A DNA stretch of 64,000 nucleotides from Thermoplasmata archaeon. GTDB taxonomy: Archaea; Thermoplasmatota; Thermoplasmata; Thermoplasmatales; Thermoplasmataceae. Both the position numbers and the translations under genes were made by a program. Each line of letters begins with the position of its first letter. Positions within the stretch are counted from its first letter, which is position 1. The notes under the pieces were generated by a model that ran no database searches, was not told where the DNA came from, and saw nothing but the letters and a program-made list of their open reading frames with translations. Below, piece after piece: positions 48,566-59,452 of the stretch. The DNA is taken from positions 1 to 64,000 of the forward strand of contig JAKAVO010000003.1 in assembly GCA_021817255.1 (NCBI GenBank). The letters are read 5' to 3'.

Positions 48566-49624
48566 ATGAAGAGCCTGCCAGGTAAGTCTGTATACAATGG
48601 CCATTTGCCTTTAGGATGCACAATGTGTGCAAAGGGGGCTAAAATGGTTTTGTTTGTGTCAGGCATTTGTGATGCAAAATGCTTTTACTGCCCTCTTTCC
48701 GAACAGAAGAAAATGAATGATGTAATGTTTGCAGATGAGATGCCACTTGCCAACATGAAAGATGCCATATTTGAAGCAAAAATGATTCAGGCAACTGGAA
48801 CTGGCATAACCGGGGGTGACCCTCTTAAGTTTTATGAAAGAACCGCTGAATACATAAGGATACTGAAGGAAGAATTTGGAGATTCCCACCACATACATCT
48901 CTACACTATCAGCGGGTCAAAGAAGGCAATAGAAACTGTTGCAAAGGCCGGGCTTGATGAGATAAGATTCCACCCTCCGGAAGAGATCTGGCAGGTTATG
49001 GACAAGTCAGTCTTCAAGGACAGGATCAAGTGGTCCAGGGATATGGGAATGAGTGTTGGCATAGAAGTCCCAAGCCTGCCTGGCAGGATAGAGGATACAA
49101 GAGCCCTCGTTGACTTCAGCAGAAGGATGGATCTCGACTTCATCAACCTCAATGAACTGGAATTTTCCGAAACAAACTATGGCAATTTGCTTGGCAGAAA
49201 TTATGAAATTAAAAATGACGTTGAATCCGGCGCAAAGAATTCCCAGAACCTGGCAATAGATATGGTAAGGGAAAACCCGGATTTTACAGTCCATTACTGC
49301 TCAGCTTCATTCAAGGATGGGGTACAGCTAAAGAATCGCCTGAAGAGAAGAGCTAAGAACGTCGCTAAACCCTACGATGTTGTGACGAAAGATGGCACCA
49401 TAATCAGGGGAATAATTCAGGGTGGCCCGGTGGAAGAGATGGCCCAGGCACTCCTGAACATAGGCATTTCAAAATCCGAAATGCAACTGAACAAGGTAAA
49501 GGGAAGAATTGAAATTGCACCGTGGATCGCCGAAGATCTGAAGGGAAAACTTGATTACGAAATTTACCAGATTGAAGAATACCCAACATGGGACGCTATA
49601 GAAGTGGAAAGGGTTAAAATTTAA
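48566..49624 (+). CDS. Radical SAM protein
   Basis: SGICDAKCFYCPLS (CxxxCxxC); GTGITGGDPL SAM-binding motif. Confidence 0.92.
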   Translation: MKSLPGKSVYNGHLPLGCTMCAKGAKMVLFVSGICDAKCFYCPLSEQKKMNDVMFADEMPLANMKDAIFEAKMIQATGTGITGGDPLKFYERTAEYIRILKEEFGDSHHIHLYTISGSKKAIETVAKAGLDEIRFHPPEEIWQVMDKSVFKDRIKWSRDMGMSVGIEVPSLPGRIEDTRALVDFSRRMDLDFINLNELEFSETNYGNLLGRNYEIKNDVESGAKNSQNLAIDMVRENPDFTVHYCSASFKDGVQLKNRLKRRAKNVAKPYDVVTKDGTIIRGIIQGGPVEEMAQALLNIGISKSEMQLNKVKGRIEIAPWIAEDLKGKLDYEIYQIEEYPTWDAIEVERVKI

Positions 49625-49633
49625 GTGAATTCT

Positions 49634-50293
49634 TTACTCTCTGCTCTTTCCAGCTGATTCAATTTTAATGATCTTTCTGTAGCTCATCGAACCATCTTCA
49701 ATATCTTCATACTCCTTTATGATGAGCCTTCTCGAGTTGAAACCTATTACAAAAGATTCATATTCTCCGCCTTCTCCGGCAACATTAATACCAATCTTTT
49801 CCTTTATTTGTAAAAGTTCCTTGATAAAACTATGGCCAATCAACCTTCCCAGGTCCTTTTTTCCTAAACCCTCTGCCGATACACTCACTATCATTGGCAA
49901 TATGCCTGACTGCAGAACATATCCCAGCTCTTTCTCCTGGTCCATTAACCAGAGTGGCGTAAAGGAGAGAAGGTTATTCTCTGTGCAGAACCTCTCGATT
50001 CTTGTTTTCTGGAAGTTAGAGGCTATTGCACCGCTGATGACTGCTTCCGCTTTTAGTGATTTTGCAATTTCCTTCAACCTGCCATAAAAATTATTCTCAC
50101 CTACAAACTCAGTCTCAAGGCCAAGGAGGCGGGCGACCTCATTTGCAAATCCTGAATTTGGAACGTGGAACATTTCTGAGTATTGATCAGGCTTCACAGT
50201 CAGGCACTTTACAATCTCCATGCCCTGCTCCATTGCAATTAGCGTGGAAAAAAATGAGTCCTTTCCCCCGGACAAAAGTGCGATCGCTTTCAT
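49634..50293 (-). CDS. Diphthine-ammonia ligase family PP-loop ATPase (Dph6)
   Basis: [26 protein letters not shown]-loop; [25 protein letters not shown]. Confidence 0.85.
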   Translation of the reverse strand: MKAIALLSGGKDSFFSTLIAMEQGMEIVKCLTVKPDQYSEMFHVPNSGFANEVARLLGLETEFVGENNFYGRLKEIAKSLKAEAVISGAIASNFQKTRIERFCTENNLLSFTPLWLMDQEKELGYVLQSGILPMIVSVSAEGLGKKDLGRLIGHSFIKELLQIKEKIGINVAGEGGEYESFVIGFNSRRLIIKEYEDIEDGSMSYRKIIKIESAGKSRE

Positions 50294-50335
50294 TTAAACT
50301 TAAATAGCATCCTTATATTTCATATTGGTGAAAAA

Positions 50336-50809
50336 ATGGTATTGAAAGTAGGAGACGTAGCACCAAATTTCGAATTGCCTGACGCAAAAAACAAAGTGAG
50401 AAAGCTTTCTGAATTTCAGGGCAGCAACGTTGTTCTGGCGTTCTTCCCTGGAGCATTTACTGGCGTTTGCACAAAGGAAATGTGTTCATTCAGGGATTCC
50501 ATGTCTGCATTCAATGAGATGAAAGCAAAGGTGTTGGGAATCAGTGTTGATACCCCATTTTCCCTTGCTAAATTTGCAGAAGTGAACAATCTCAACTTTG
50601 ACCTGCTGAGTGACCACGGAAAGAATGTAATAACAGAATATGGAATAGTCCATAAGAACTTCATAGGGCTTCCAAAGCTGGATGTTTCAAAAAGATCCGT
50701 ATTCATAGTTGACAAGAAAGGCAAAGTTGCTTATGCCTGGGTTTCAGAAGACCCCGGAAAGGAACCTGATTATCAGGCTGTAAAGGATAAGTTAAAGTCT
50801 CTGGACTAA
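50336..50809 (+). CDS. Peroxiredoxin (Bcp/AhpE-like)
   Basis: [25 protein letters not shown]. Confidence 0.94.
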   Translation: MVLKVGDVAPNFELPDAKNKVRKLSEFQGSNVVLAFFPGAFTGVCTKEMCSFRDSMSAFNEMKAKVLGISVDTPFSLAKFAEVNNLNFDLLSDHGKNVITEYGIVHKNFIGLPKLDVSKRSVFIVDKKGKVAYAWVSEDPGKEPDYQAVKDKLKSLD

Positions 50810-50889
50810 ACTTATTTTTGTATTAAAAAAAATTTCTAATTATTTTTTGGGCATGTCGGAGTTTTGCAGATTTAATTTTAAAAAAAATT

Positions 50890-53800
50890 TTAAGGTTCAT
50901 CAGATAGTTTTGAGGGCCACCAGTTATATTTCCTGATAATGCGCATGATCGCCGGAATAAAGAGTGGCCAGCTTATGAATGTATCAATTAATACACCCAG
51001 CCCGACACCTATTCCAATTTCCTGAATGAGTGGAATAGCGCTGAAATAGAGTGCTGCGAAGGTGACAAACAGGAGCGTTCCCAGAAGCATGATCACGCTT
51101 CCATTCTCTGTTACGCTGGTTACAACTGCATCACGGAGCCCTGAACCCTTTATTACTTCTTCCCTGACCCTGGTTATCATGAAAATGTCATAGTCGAGCC
51201 CTACGGCCAGCAATGTGATGAAAACGAACACAGGCATAAAAATTACGACAGGAAAACCCTGAATATAGTGGAATATTACGTATGTAACTGAAAGCGATGC
51301 AAGCACAGCTGCCATGACCATTATTACCAGTCTCAGTGGCGTCAGCACAGAAGAAAGCTGGATCAGAAGGATAATAAAGATTGTAACCGCAAGGATTGGA
51401 AGCAATTGCGAGAATGAAAGTTGTGTTGTATGCAATGCATTTGACAGGCTCTCCGTTAATCCACCTACAGAAACTGCATATGTTGATTGTGTGTGGGGAA
51501 TCGATTTTATATTTCCATAAAGTGTGTTGACAGTTGTTATGGCCTTGTTTCCCCATCCTATATTGTATGTCTGAAAAACTATTTCCACATAATTTGGATT
51601 GCTGCTGCTGATAAAGGTACTGGTCTGGTTAACGTATAGCGCTGCGGCAGCAGGCGTCACATTTGATGGCGTATAACCAGTATAATATCCATACGGCCTT
51701 CCTGGGCCAAGCACTTCTGAAATGCCTTTAGTGTTAATTGTGGCATTCTCAATTTGCAGCACTGTTGACATTTCCCCTTTATTCACAACTCCGTTGGAGA
51801 CAAGGGGATGAGGGAGTTGGACAATCTCGAAGCTTCTGTCAAAGAAATCTCCATTGAAACTGTCATTAACTATCTGTATTGCTGTAGTTGCCTGGCTTTG
51901 CGGCAGAAGCTTCAATATGTCAATGCCTGAAGGTGTAACTGTGTAGACTGCAAGTCCTACTATTGATATGACAACAAATACAGCAATCATAGCCTTTGCG
52001 TGTCCAGTTGAGAACGTTCCAACTGAATGCAGGTGTTTATGGCTTCCCTCGTGGAACTCCCCGCTTTCTGTCTTCTTAAAGATTTTCCTGCCATACCTGT
52101 GGAGAATTGACAGCAAAAGCGTATTTGCCGCAATTAAGGCGACAGTAACCCCTATGGCATTTGCAAAGCCTGCATCACTGAAGAACGGAATGTCAGCGAG
52201 CCACAGCACAACTTCTGACAGAATTACAGTTAACCCGGAAGTGAAAACAGCGTGGCCTGCCCATCTGGCTGTAACCACAGTAGGCCTGTCAGTCTTTTTT
52301 CGGAGTTCAGACCTGTATCTTGCCATAAGATAAACTGTATAATCACTGCTCAGCCCAAGCACGAATATGAGAAGAAGCGTAGGAGTAATAAATGATGCTT
52401 CCGAATGTAAAACATATGTATACAAATACCCGATTATGCCAAGGGACACAATAGCGGAAATTATAAACATAAGGATCGGGAGGAATGCCGCTTTTACCGA
52501 TCTGAAAAACAGCCCAACCACAAGTATTGAAAGGAGTATGCCCACCCCAAGCGCCTTGATGATCCCTGATGATATTTCTCCGGAAAGCTGGCTTGCAAGT
52601 TCGTTTGAACCGGCAACAAGGAACTTGCTTCCCTTAAAATCCGAAGTTGCATTGTTTGCAATGGATTGAACTTTAACACTCACCTGGTTCGAATAGTTTC
52701 CATTGAAAGAATAAATGAATATGGAAGTGCTTTTATCAAAACCGACAAAATTGTGGTAAAGATAGGGTGTGGGGACAATGGGCATATCCTGCAACGGGTA
52801 ATTTGCCATGAATTTATTGACAACTGAGTTCACAGACGTTGAATTCAGCACCATCCAGAGATATCTTGGAAGATAATTTTTATTAGCATGGAAAAGAGGA
52901 TTGCCACTGAAATCTTTTAATGTTGAGCTTTTTGTTAGCATTACTGAGGTGGAATTTAACTGCAGCCCGGTTGCCGGCAGGCTAAGGTTATACTCCAAGA
53001 ATGCCAGGTGTACCAGTGATACATTGTCAGTGGATGTTATGAGGCTGGAGAGGCTATTTGCAGACTGGGCACCCGCGTAGTTCAGGAATTGCAGTGAAAG
53101 ATTCACGGTTTCATTCATGGTGCCCGCCATATACGATTTTAAACTCTGGTTCAATATTACAAATTGCCCAATCGGGTATAATCCAGTTAAAGACTGATTA
53201 AAACTCTTGTTTTCCAAACTGAATTTGGCCCCTGTCTGTAATGAGCTTATCAGTCCAGCAGGACTTTTTAAAGTGGCATTCACATAACTGGAAAAAAGGT
53301 TTGTATACTGTTCCTGAAGCCCAAACTCAGGGGAGAAGGAGATTGCCTTTAATACAGAGTTGTACGCATATGATTCAGCCTGGGTTACATTCTTCGATGT
53401 ATTGTAATAGCCCATAAATGATTTATAATAGATCTCTTCCGGAATAAGGAATATCGAAGTGCTGCCGTTAACCCCGTATTCTATTTTATTAATGCTGGCT
53501 GCTGCCTGGTAATTTGCAGAGATGAGTTTTTCTATCCCTGCAGTATAATTTTGAAGCGTGGATCTTTCAATAACTACTATGCTTTCAGTTCCTGTATAAT
53601 TTTTAGTGGTCTTAAGATATGAGTCCATTCTATTCTGAAAACTAATGAGGGCATTCATGCCGGATGAGGTTGTGGTTGGAATATTCTGGACTACTATTAT
53701 CAACTGGGAGGAACTATTGGATTTTCCAGCATCCGATGGATCAAAATACCTTGACACTTCTGATGTGGCATTGGCAGACATGGATTTTCCGGTTCCGAAA

Positions 53801-53946
53801 CCGTTCGTTATATTGAAACTCGTATGTGAGAAAACAAGGAGAGCTCCATAACCCATCAAAACAATAAGTACTATCCAGATAACAATTATTTTGCCACTAT
53901 TTTTTGAAACTCCTCTTCCTATTTTCTCGAAGACGGATTCGAACAT
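50890..53946 (-). CDS. MMPL/RND family transporter
   Basis: 1018 aa; TM segments around large ectodomains; GLSSDYTVYLMARYRSEL and AVGLDYDIFMITRVREEV motifs. Confidence 0.92.
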   Translation of the reverse strand: MFESVFEKIGRGVSKNSGKIIVIWIVLIVLMGYGALLVFSHTSFNITNGFGTGKSMSANATSEVSRYFDPSDAGKSNSSSQLIIVVQNIPTTTSSGMNALISFQNRMDSYLKTTKNYTGTESIVVIERSTLQNYTAGIEKLISANYQAAASINKIEYGVNGSTSIFLIPEEIYYKSFMGYYNTSKNVTQAESYAYNSVLKAISFSPEFGLQEQYTNLFSSYVNATLKSPAGLISSLQTGAKFSLENKSFNQSLTGLYPIGQFVILNQSLKSYMAGTMNETVNLSLQFLNYAGAQSANSLSSLITSTDNVSLVHLAFLEYNLSLPATGLQLNSTSVMLTKSSTLKDFSGNPLFHANKNYLPRYLWMVLNSTSVNSVVNKFMANYPLQDMPIVPTPYLYHNFVGFDKSTSIFIYSFNGNYSNQVSVKVQSIANNATSDFKGSKFLVAGSNELASQLSGEISSGIIKALGVGILLSILVVGLFFRSVKAAFLPILMFIISAIVSLGIIGYLYTYVLHSEASFITPTLLLIFVLGLSSDYTVYLMARYRSELRKKTDRPTVVTARWAGHAVFTSGLTVILSEVVLWLADIPFFSDAGFANAIGVTVALIAANTLLLSILHRYGRKIFKKTESGEFHEGSHKHLHSVGTFSTGHAKAMIAVFVVISIVGLAVYTVTPSGIDILKLLPQSQATTAIQIVNDSFNGDFFDRSFEIVQLPHPLVSNGVVNKGEMSTVLQIENATINTKGISEVLGPGRPYGYYTGYTPSNVTPAAAALYVNQTSTFISSSNPNYVEIVFQTYNIGWGNKAITTVNTLYGNIKSIPHTQSTYAVSVGGLTESLSNALHTTQLSFSQLLPILAVTIFIILLIQLSSVLTPLRLVIMVMAAVLASLSVTYVIFHYIQGFPVVIFMPVFVFITLLAVGLDYDIFMITRVREEVIKGSGLRDAVVTSVTENGSVIMLLGTLLFVTFAALYFSAIPLIQEIGIGVGLGVLIDTFISWPLFIPAIMRIIRKYNWWPSKLSDEP

Positions 53947-54307
53947 GTCCCCTTTATTTTATTAATGTATTAATGACTTACTTCCTGGCAAAAGAAGATA
54001 AAGAATATAATACATTAAATTTCACTAAACTCAAACCTTGAATGTTGCAGAAATTTATCATTTTTTCCAAACCAAAAAGCCCTTTGCAAAAGGTTAACTT
54101 GGCACTTCGTCCGTTTGATCAGCAAACCTGAACTGCCAGTTTTTTCAACAGTATCCACTTATCCTCAAAACATGAATTTCATTTTCTGTGAAGAAGTCAT
54201 TGTTTCAAAATAGTGTTAGATTGTTTGCCTTGCATTCATTATCAAAGGAGACAAATCCTAAAATACATTAATCAGCATTCAATTACTGACATACCTCAGA
54301 AGGTTTT

Positions 54308-54392
54308 GCGGAGGTTGTCGAGCTAGGTCAAAGGCGATGGATTCAGGGTTCATTCCCGTAGGGGTTCGCCGGTTCGAATCCGGCCCTCCGCA
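54308..54392 (+). tRNA. tRNA-Leu (anticodon CAG)
   Basis: Same acceptor, D and T arms as the 41451 copy; anticodon stem-loop atgga-ttCAGgg-ttcat (one G-T pair); long variable arm. Confidence 0.88.
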
Positions 54393-54592
54393 TCTCAATT
54401 ACGAAAGAGTGGTTGTTGTGTGCAGGTTATAAAGAAGCACCTTCTATAGTTTTTTAAACTCGAAATCCGGATCGTTTACCCGCAAAAAACTTATTGCCAT
54501 GAATTTGTTATGCATTTTGTCAAGAAAGTCTGCCAGTTGATAAATTGTCTCGTCCTTGAATTTCATCACTTCGATGAAAGAGAATGCCGAAT
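54308..54592. repeat. 285-nt duplicated segment, copy 2; partner 41451-41735
   Basis: Gap-free alignment to copy 1; here the minus-strand ORF running in from the right is intact. Confidence 0.9.
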
Positions 54593-54875
54593 TGGCTGTC
54601 TCAGCGAGCCTGCTGTATGCCAATTTCAGATTAGCATAGCCGTTCTCCAGGTATCCTTTTTGTTTAAGTTCTTTCACGTGTTTAAAGGCAGTTTTCCTGC
54701 TCATTCTTTTTGGCATACCCTCATTTTCTCCATCAACAAGCTTTACTATTTCTGATTCCAGGAACATATTGCTTAACAAGCCAAAGTTTTCACGGCTTTT
54801 ATGTTGTTCTAGCAATGCTTCTATTATTGCATTGCAATACCAACAGTCTTTGGCATATTTTAATTCGGCATTCAT
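54444..54875 (-). CDS. Hypothetical HTH-like protein; full-length relative of the fragment at 41587-41735
   Basis: MNAELKYAKDCWYCNAIIEALLEQHKSRENFGLLSNMF...MSRKTAFKHVKELKQKGYLENGYANLKL; start moved to ATG 54875. Confidence 0.7.
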   Translation of the reverse strand: MNAELKYAKDCWYCNAIIEALLEQHKSRENFGLLSNMFLESEIVKLVDGENEGMPKRMSRKTAFKHVKELKQKGYLENGYANLKLAYSRLAETANSAFSFIEVMKFKDETIYQLADFLDKMHNKFMAISFLRVNDPDFEFKKL

Positions 54876-55111
54876 AATATACATTATACTTACAGTGCAT
54901 AAATATTCTTCTTTATAATATAGTATTTGCTTCTGCACTGAAAGTGGACTTGCCAGAAGAATAGAAACCGAGTGGTGAAGCACCTTTTTGGCACGAATTC
55001 CACAGCGGAGATTTAACCCAAATTCTCTGAATCAAATGAATAATGAACGTGATTCTATCCCAAATAGTTTGCAGAAACATAAATATTTGAAGTGCGAGTA
55101 GATAGCATGAT

Positions 55112-56029
55112 ATGAAGGTACTTGTATTGGGTGGAACAGGCTTCATCGGAAGAAGACTGGTGAATAACCTGATTTCTTCAGGGAAAGACGTCACGCTTGC
55201 CACTTCAGGCAAATCACCGAATCCCTTTGGGGACAGAGTTTCTATACTCGTTGCAGACAGGTTTAGCAGGGAAAGCATGAACAATGCATTTTCCGGAGAC
55301 AGTTATTTTGACGTGGTGTTTGACACTGTTGGATACAGATCGCTGGATCTCCGCAATTCCCTTGAAGCGCTTAACCGGAAGTGCGGAAAGTATGTGTATA
55401 TCTCTAGTGCAGCCGTTTACAGGGGAAAAAAAGGAATACTCAGTGAGAAGGATTTCGATGCGGGTAAGCAGGATTATGCCGGGCCTGGCCTTGAAAAATC
55501 CTATGAACAGGGAAAGAGATCCTCAGAAGCATATTTGCTGAATAATGCCAGCATCCCAGTGGCAATAGCAAGGTTTCCAAATGTAATGGGTTATGATGAC
55601 AGTACGTTGAGGTTTCAGGATCACGTTGCAAGATTGGTTGATGAAAAAGAATTCAAGTTCCCAGAACGCGAGGGCAGGAGAAATAGCGTATGGGTTGAGG
55701 ATGCCGGCAGGTTTCTCGCCTGGCTCGGCTCCAGCAATATAACGGGAGTATACAATGGTGCTTCAGCTGATTCAATGAAAGCGAGCGAATTCATATCAAA
55801 AATGGCATTTTTCCTTGGAACAAGTGCACGGATCGTTGCACAGCCAGAACTATCAAACTCACGCTATTACACTAAGGAAGATTTCATACTTGATGTATCC
55901 AAAGCGGAAGAAAGTGGATTCAGATTCACTCCAACAACAGAGTGGCTTGAGAAGGAAACGAAAAGTGCAGCAGAACATGGCAACTCATCTCCAAATTCGG
56001 AAGACTATGCCAATCAACTCTTCCCTTAA
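55112..56029 (+). CDS. NAD-dependent epimerase/dehydratase family protein (extended SDR)
   Basis: MKVLVLGGTGFIGRRLVNNLISSGKDVTLATSG Rossmann motif. Confidence 0.9.
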   Translation: MKVLVLGGTGFIGRRLVNNLISSGKDVTLATSGKSPNPFGDRVSILVADRFSRESMNNAFSGDSYFDVVFDTVGYRSLDLRNSLEALNRKCGKYVYISSAAVYRGKKGILSEKDFDAGKQDYAGPGLEKSYEQGKRSSEAYLLNNASIPVAIARFPNVMGYDDSTLRFQDHVARLVDEKEFKFPEREGRRNSVWVEDAGRFLAWLGSSNITGVYNGASADSMKASEFISKMAFFLGTSARIVAQPELSNSRYYTKEDFILDVSKAEESGFRFTPTTEWLEKETKSAAEHGNSSPNSEDYANQLFP

Positions 56030-56331
56030 ATTCGCCAGTTTATGCCCTATAGCAACGAATAGCGGGCTTAGGCCTATTTTTTTCTGGAAAAAATAGGAAA
56101 AAGGTAAAGAACAACTAAGCCGCGGTATCATTTCCTGGATTTAGAACCATCCCCAGATGCTGCATCAAATGAAGTCCTGCAATATCTACGTCCGCTATTT
56201 TTTCCATGTTCTTTTTTTTACAGGATAATCCATCCCACAAATGAGAGTTGCTGAGGCGCACGGTTCATCTTGTATCAGAATTAAATGGAGGGCGATTCAC
56301 AGCAAAAAAATGAAATAAATCACTACGATTC

Positions 56332-56856
56332 TCAGGATTCGGCCAGGTCAATATACATTTTGATTTCACTATAATATCTGCCATTTCTCTTTATTGCTTT
56401 GTCAAGTTTTCCGTTCTCCCTGAATCCAATCTTCCTGTAAAGTTCATATGCCTTTGCGTTTGAGGAAAATACATCAAGCGTGACTACTTCAAACTTCCCT
56501 CTGCATGCTTTAATCATTGCTTCAAGCAAAGACCTGCCTATGCCTCTGTTCCTGTATTCTTTTGCCACTGCAATCCCAAGAGTGGCAACGTGGCCCACTT
56601 CTGATCCTGGGCGGTTTGAGTGGACATCGCATAAACCAACCACATGTCCATCTTCCTCTGCAACAAAGCATAAGGCGTCTCCCTTCAACACTTCCCTGTA
56701 AAGGTTGCTGAACCACGATACCTCACTTGGATAATCTGGCTTTACTCGGTAAAAAATAAGGCCAAGGTCTCTGTTCTCATTTTCCATTTCATCGTAAAAC
56801 GAGTAATAGTTCCTGATGATGTCATCCATGTCTTTCCATTTGAGTTCCCTGATCAT
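56332..56856 (-). CDS. GNAT N-acetyltransferase (RimI-like)
   Basis: HVATLGIAVAKEYRNRGIGRSLLEAMIKACRGK; VFSSNAKAYELYRKIGFRENG. Confidence 0.9.
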   Translation of the reverse strand: MIRELKWKDMDDIIRNYYSFYDEMENENRDLGLIFYRVKPDYPSEVSWFSNLYREVLKGDALCFVAEEDGHVVGLCDVHSNRPGSEVGHVATLGIAVAKEYRNRGIGRSLLEAMIKACRGKFEVVTLDVFSSNAKAYELYRKIGFRENGKLDKAIKRNGRYYSEIKMYIDLAES

Positions 56857-57374
56857 GCCGGCAGAATATAGATAACTTGTAGGTATTTAAGGCGTTGCCC
56901 CTGATCGCCTTTGGCCCCTCGTTAGATAAGCTTTCATCCAGTGCCTCATTCCCCCTAATAAATATCAAATGTCCAGTCCTATCACATTATAAGGAAAATG
57001 GGATACTCCTGAATTCATTGAGTATGAACACGCGTGAGGGAGAATAATTAAATATAGTTTAATGGGTTATAATGGGTAGTGATAGGAAGTTGGACTGGAA
57101 ATTAGAAAGGCTGTATGGCCGTCTCTTTAGGTGCGAATATCCTTTAAATCAGCCTAACAAAAATAAATCTAAAAATGAAACTCAACATTAAAGGGCTCAT
57201 AATCATGCTACTTCAATTTGCAAACAAGGCACGGGGACCATAGCTTAAGTAGAGAAGGCTTAGCAGATCACACAAGCTCGCATAAATTCGTTAAGTGGAA
57301 ATCCAAGGGGAGATATAGAAATAAAACAATGCGATCGAATAAAGCTGCGTATTCAATGGCCAGGAATTTGAGGA

Positions 57375-58604
57375 GTGAAAATGATTGAACAGGATGGGAC
57401 CGAAAACTTACCAGCGGAATTTAAGATTTTTGTCACTCTAAAATCAATTATAGCTCTTGGTGGTGGTTTTTTTACTGTATTGTTGCCGTGGATGATTATT
57501 TCCCTTACAAGATCTGCACTTCTTACTGGAATTGGCGAGGGAATAGTGGCAGTGCCCCTGTTAACAAGTTTCATAATTGGAAACACGGTAGATAAGTTAA
57601 AAAACAAAGCTAACGCCTTTGCTCTAAGTTTATTAGCGATAACATTTTTTTCTTCCCTTCTCCTATTTTCCCTCTATTCAAGAATGACCGTTCTCATTGC
57701 AATTGCCATATTCATGCCTGCGTTGATAATCTCTTATTTTGGAGATGTCCAGACCACTATCAGTTCATTTTTTGACAAGATACTCTTATCTGGATCAAAT
57801 TTGAAGAAGGGTGTTTCTCTTAGTCGAGGAACAAGTTCTCTTGCAAAAATTACTGGAATTGCTATATTCGCTCCTCTCATCTCCTTCGGATTGGGGGTTT
57901 CTGTTTATTTTCTGGCAATAATCTATCTATTGTCGTTTCTCATTTTTCTCTTTATCAGAAAGGCATTGTCAACAAACAATTCAGGAGATAATCCAACTGA
58001 AGCGGGGGATATTTTTTCCGGCATTAGGAAATTTCTATCTTTCCCTGTCTTGAAAGAACTGGCTTTAATTGCTATTGTGGTTAATTTCTTTTTTGGCATG
58101 ATTGTTGTTGGCTTTACACTAATGATAAATATTTATTTCAACCTTGGAGGAGCCTATCTCAGTTATATCCTTGGGATATGGGCTATAGGTGATGCTGTAG
58201 GCAGCTTAATGGCTGCAAGGATCAAGAACGCCAGCGGTTCATTTGTTTCAATTTCTGTTGTGGTCTGGGGAATCCTTTTTGCCGCTATTTATTTATTATC
58301 CTCGAATTACCTGTATTACCCGTTGCTTCCTGTGGTTTTCTTAATAGGCCTGGTCTCAGGGATTATGAATGCCTTAATCTATGGATTTATGCTCAAAAAT
58401 ACAGGGGAAGAAGCCATTGGATCCACATTCGGCTCCTTCAATTCACTTTTTGGGGGCATCACTTTTCTTTCAGGCATGATTTCTGGAGTGATACTGGTAT
58501 ATCTTCCCGCTCCCAGTCTTTTCCTGCTAATGGGAATCTCAACAATGATAACAGGAATTGTTTCCAGGCTAATTTTTAAAAATCTGAATAAAGTCTCACT
58601 TTGA
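57375..58604 (+). CDS. MFS transporter
   Basis: About 12 hydrophobic segments with MFS-like layout; GTG start, ATG alternative at 57381. Confidence 0.78.
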   Translation: MKMIEQDGTENLPAEFKIFVTLKSIIALGGGFFTVLLPWMIISLTRSALLTGIGEGIVAVPLLTSFIIGNTVDKLKNKANAFALSLLAITFFSSLLLFSLYSRMTVLIAIAIFMPALIISYFGDVQTTISSFFDKILLSGSNLKKGVSLSRGTSSLAKITGIAIFAPLISFGLGVSVYFLAIIYLLSFLIFLFIRKALSTNNSGDNPTEAGDIFSGIRKFLSFPVLKELALIAIVVNFFFGMIVVGFTLMINIYFNLGGAYLSYILGIWAIGDAVGSLMAARIKNASGSFVSISVVVWGILFAAIYLLSSNYLYYPLLPVVFLIGLVSGIMNALIYGFMLKNTGEEAIGSTFGSFNSLFGGITFLSGMISGVILVYLPAPSLFLLMGISTMITGIVSRLIFKNLNKVSL

Positions 58605-58849
58605 TCAATATGGGCGTGATAAAACCAAATTAGATTCTCCTTTATTTATTAGTTTTGAAGATGCTATATCTCAATTGCCCTCTATCGAAATGTGTGGAGT
58701 TAACTGTGTTTAATTTACATAATAATAGGGGAAATTATCTGATACAGTTGTATTATATATGAACCGGTGGCATGCTTATGGAAATACTTATTTAATAGGT
58801 AGTGTTATCTAATATAATCACGTGGAAATAACAGTTAAGTTATTCTGGG

Positions 58850-59452
58850 ATGATGAAGATGAGAGAACTGCCACTTTATAAAATCAGAGACCTCGCATTT
58901 GAATCGGGTAGATCAGTCTACAATATTCAGCAACTGGCCAATTTGGTTGGTAGATCAAAAGAAATAACAACAGTCTATTTCAACCGGTTAGTTGAAAGGA
59001 AAATGGCCGCAAGGCTCCTCAGGGGTAAAATTTCCTTTTCAGATAATGATTTCATAATCGCCACACAGCTTGTTGAGCCCTCATATATATCACTTGATTC
59101 TGCTCTCCTGTTTCATGAAATCACAAATCAGGTTCCAGCACAAATACAGTGTGCAACTCCAGTAAATTCAATTCAATTCTTAGAACATGGGATAGTGTAC
59201 CATAAAATTCACCCAAAATTATTTTTTGGATATCAAAGGTACAGGATTGAAAAGAGCTACATTTTTGTTGCTGACCCCGAAAAGGCTCTAATAGATGGTT
59301 ATTATTTCAACATGTACACCATTGACGATCTGCTTTCAATGTCAGAAAACATGGACTTCACAGAAGTTCGAAAACAGATTGCAAACTATGATGGGAGAGG
59401 AGGCAAGAAACTTAAGGAGGCATTAGCATTATTGGCAAAGAAGAACTATTGA
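58850..59452 (+). CDS. AbiEi-like antitoxin / transcriptional regulator
   Basis: N-terminal HTH (YNIQQLANLVGRSKEITTVYFNRLVERKMAARLLRGKISFSD); YISLDSALLFHEITNQVP...FGYQRYRIEKSYIFVADPEKALIDGYYF; stop overlaps the nucleotidyltransferase start. Confidence 0.82.
   Translation: MMKMRELPLYKIRDLAFESGRSVYNIQQLANLVGRSKEITTVYFNRLVERKMAARLLRGKISFSDNDFIIATQLVEPSYISLDSALLFHEITNQVPAQIQCATPVNSIQFLEHGIVYHKIHPKLFFGYQRYRIEKSYIFVADPEKALIDGYYFNMYTIDDLLSMSENMDFTEVRKQIANYDGRGGKKLKEALALLAKKNY

Noticed and set aside
41451-54592. Integrated virus or plasmid between the two tRNA-Leu genes
   Set aside because: No integrase, replication or capsid genes seen, and the interval contains core genes such as purB and dph6
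54510-54755. 81-aa plus ORF MHFVKKVCQLINCLVLEFHHFDERE..., similar to the start of the ORF at 41653
   Set aside because: Similarity is explained by the 285-nt duplication and it is antisense to the intact gene at 54444-54875
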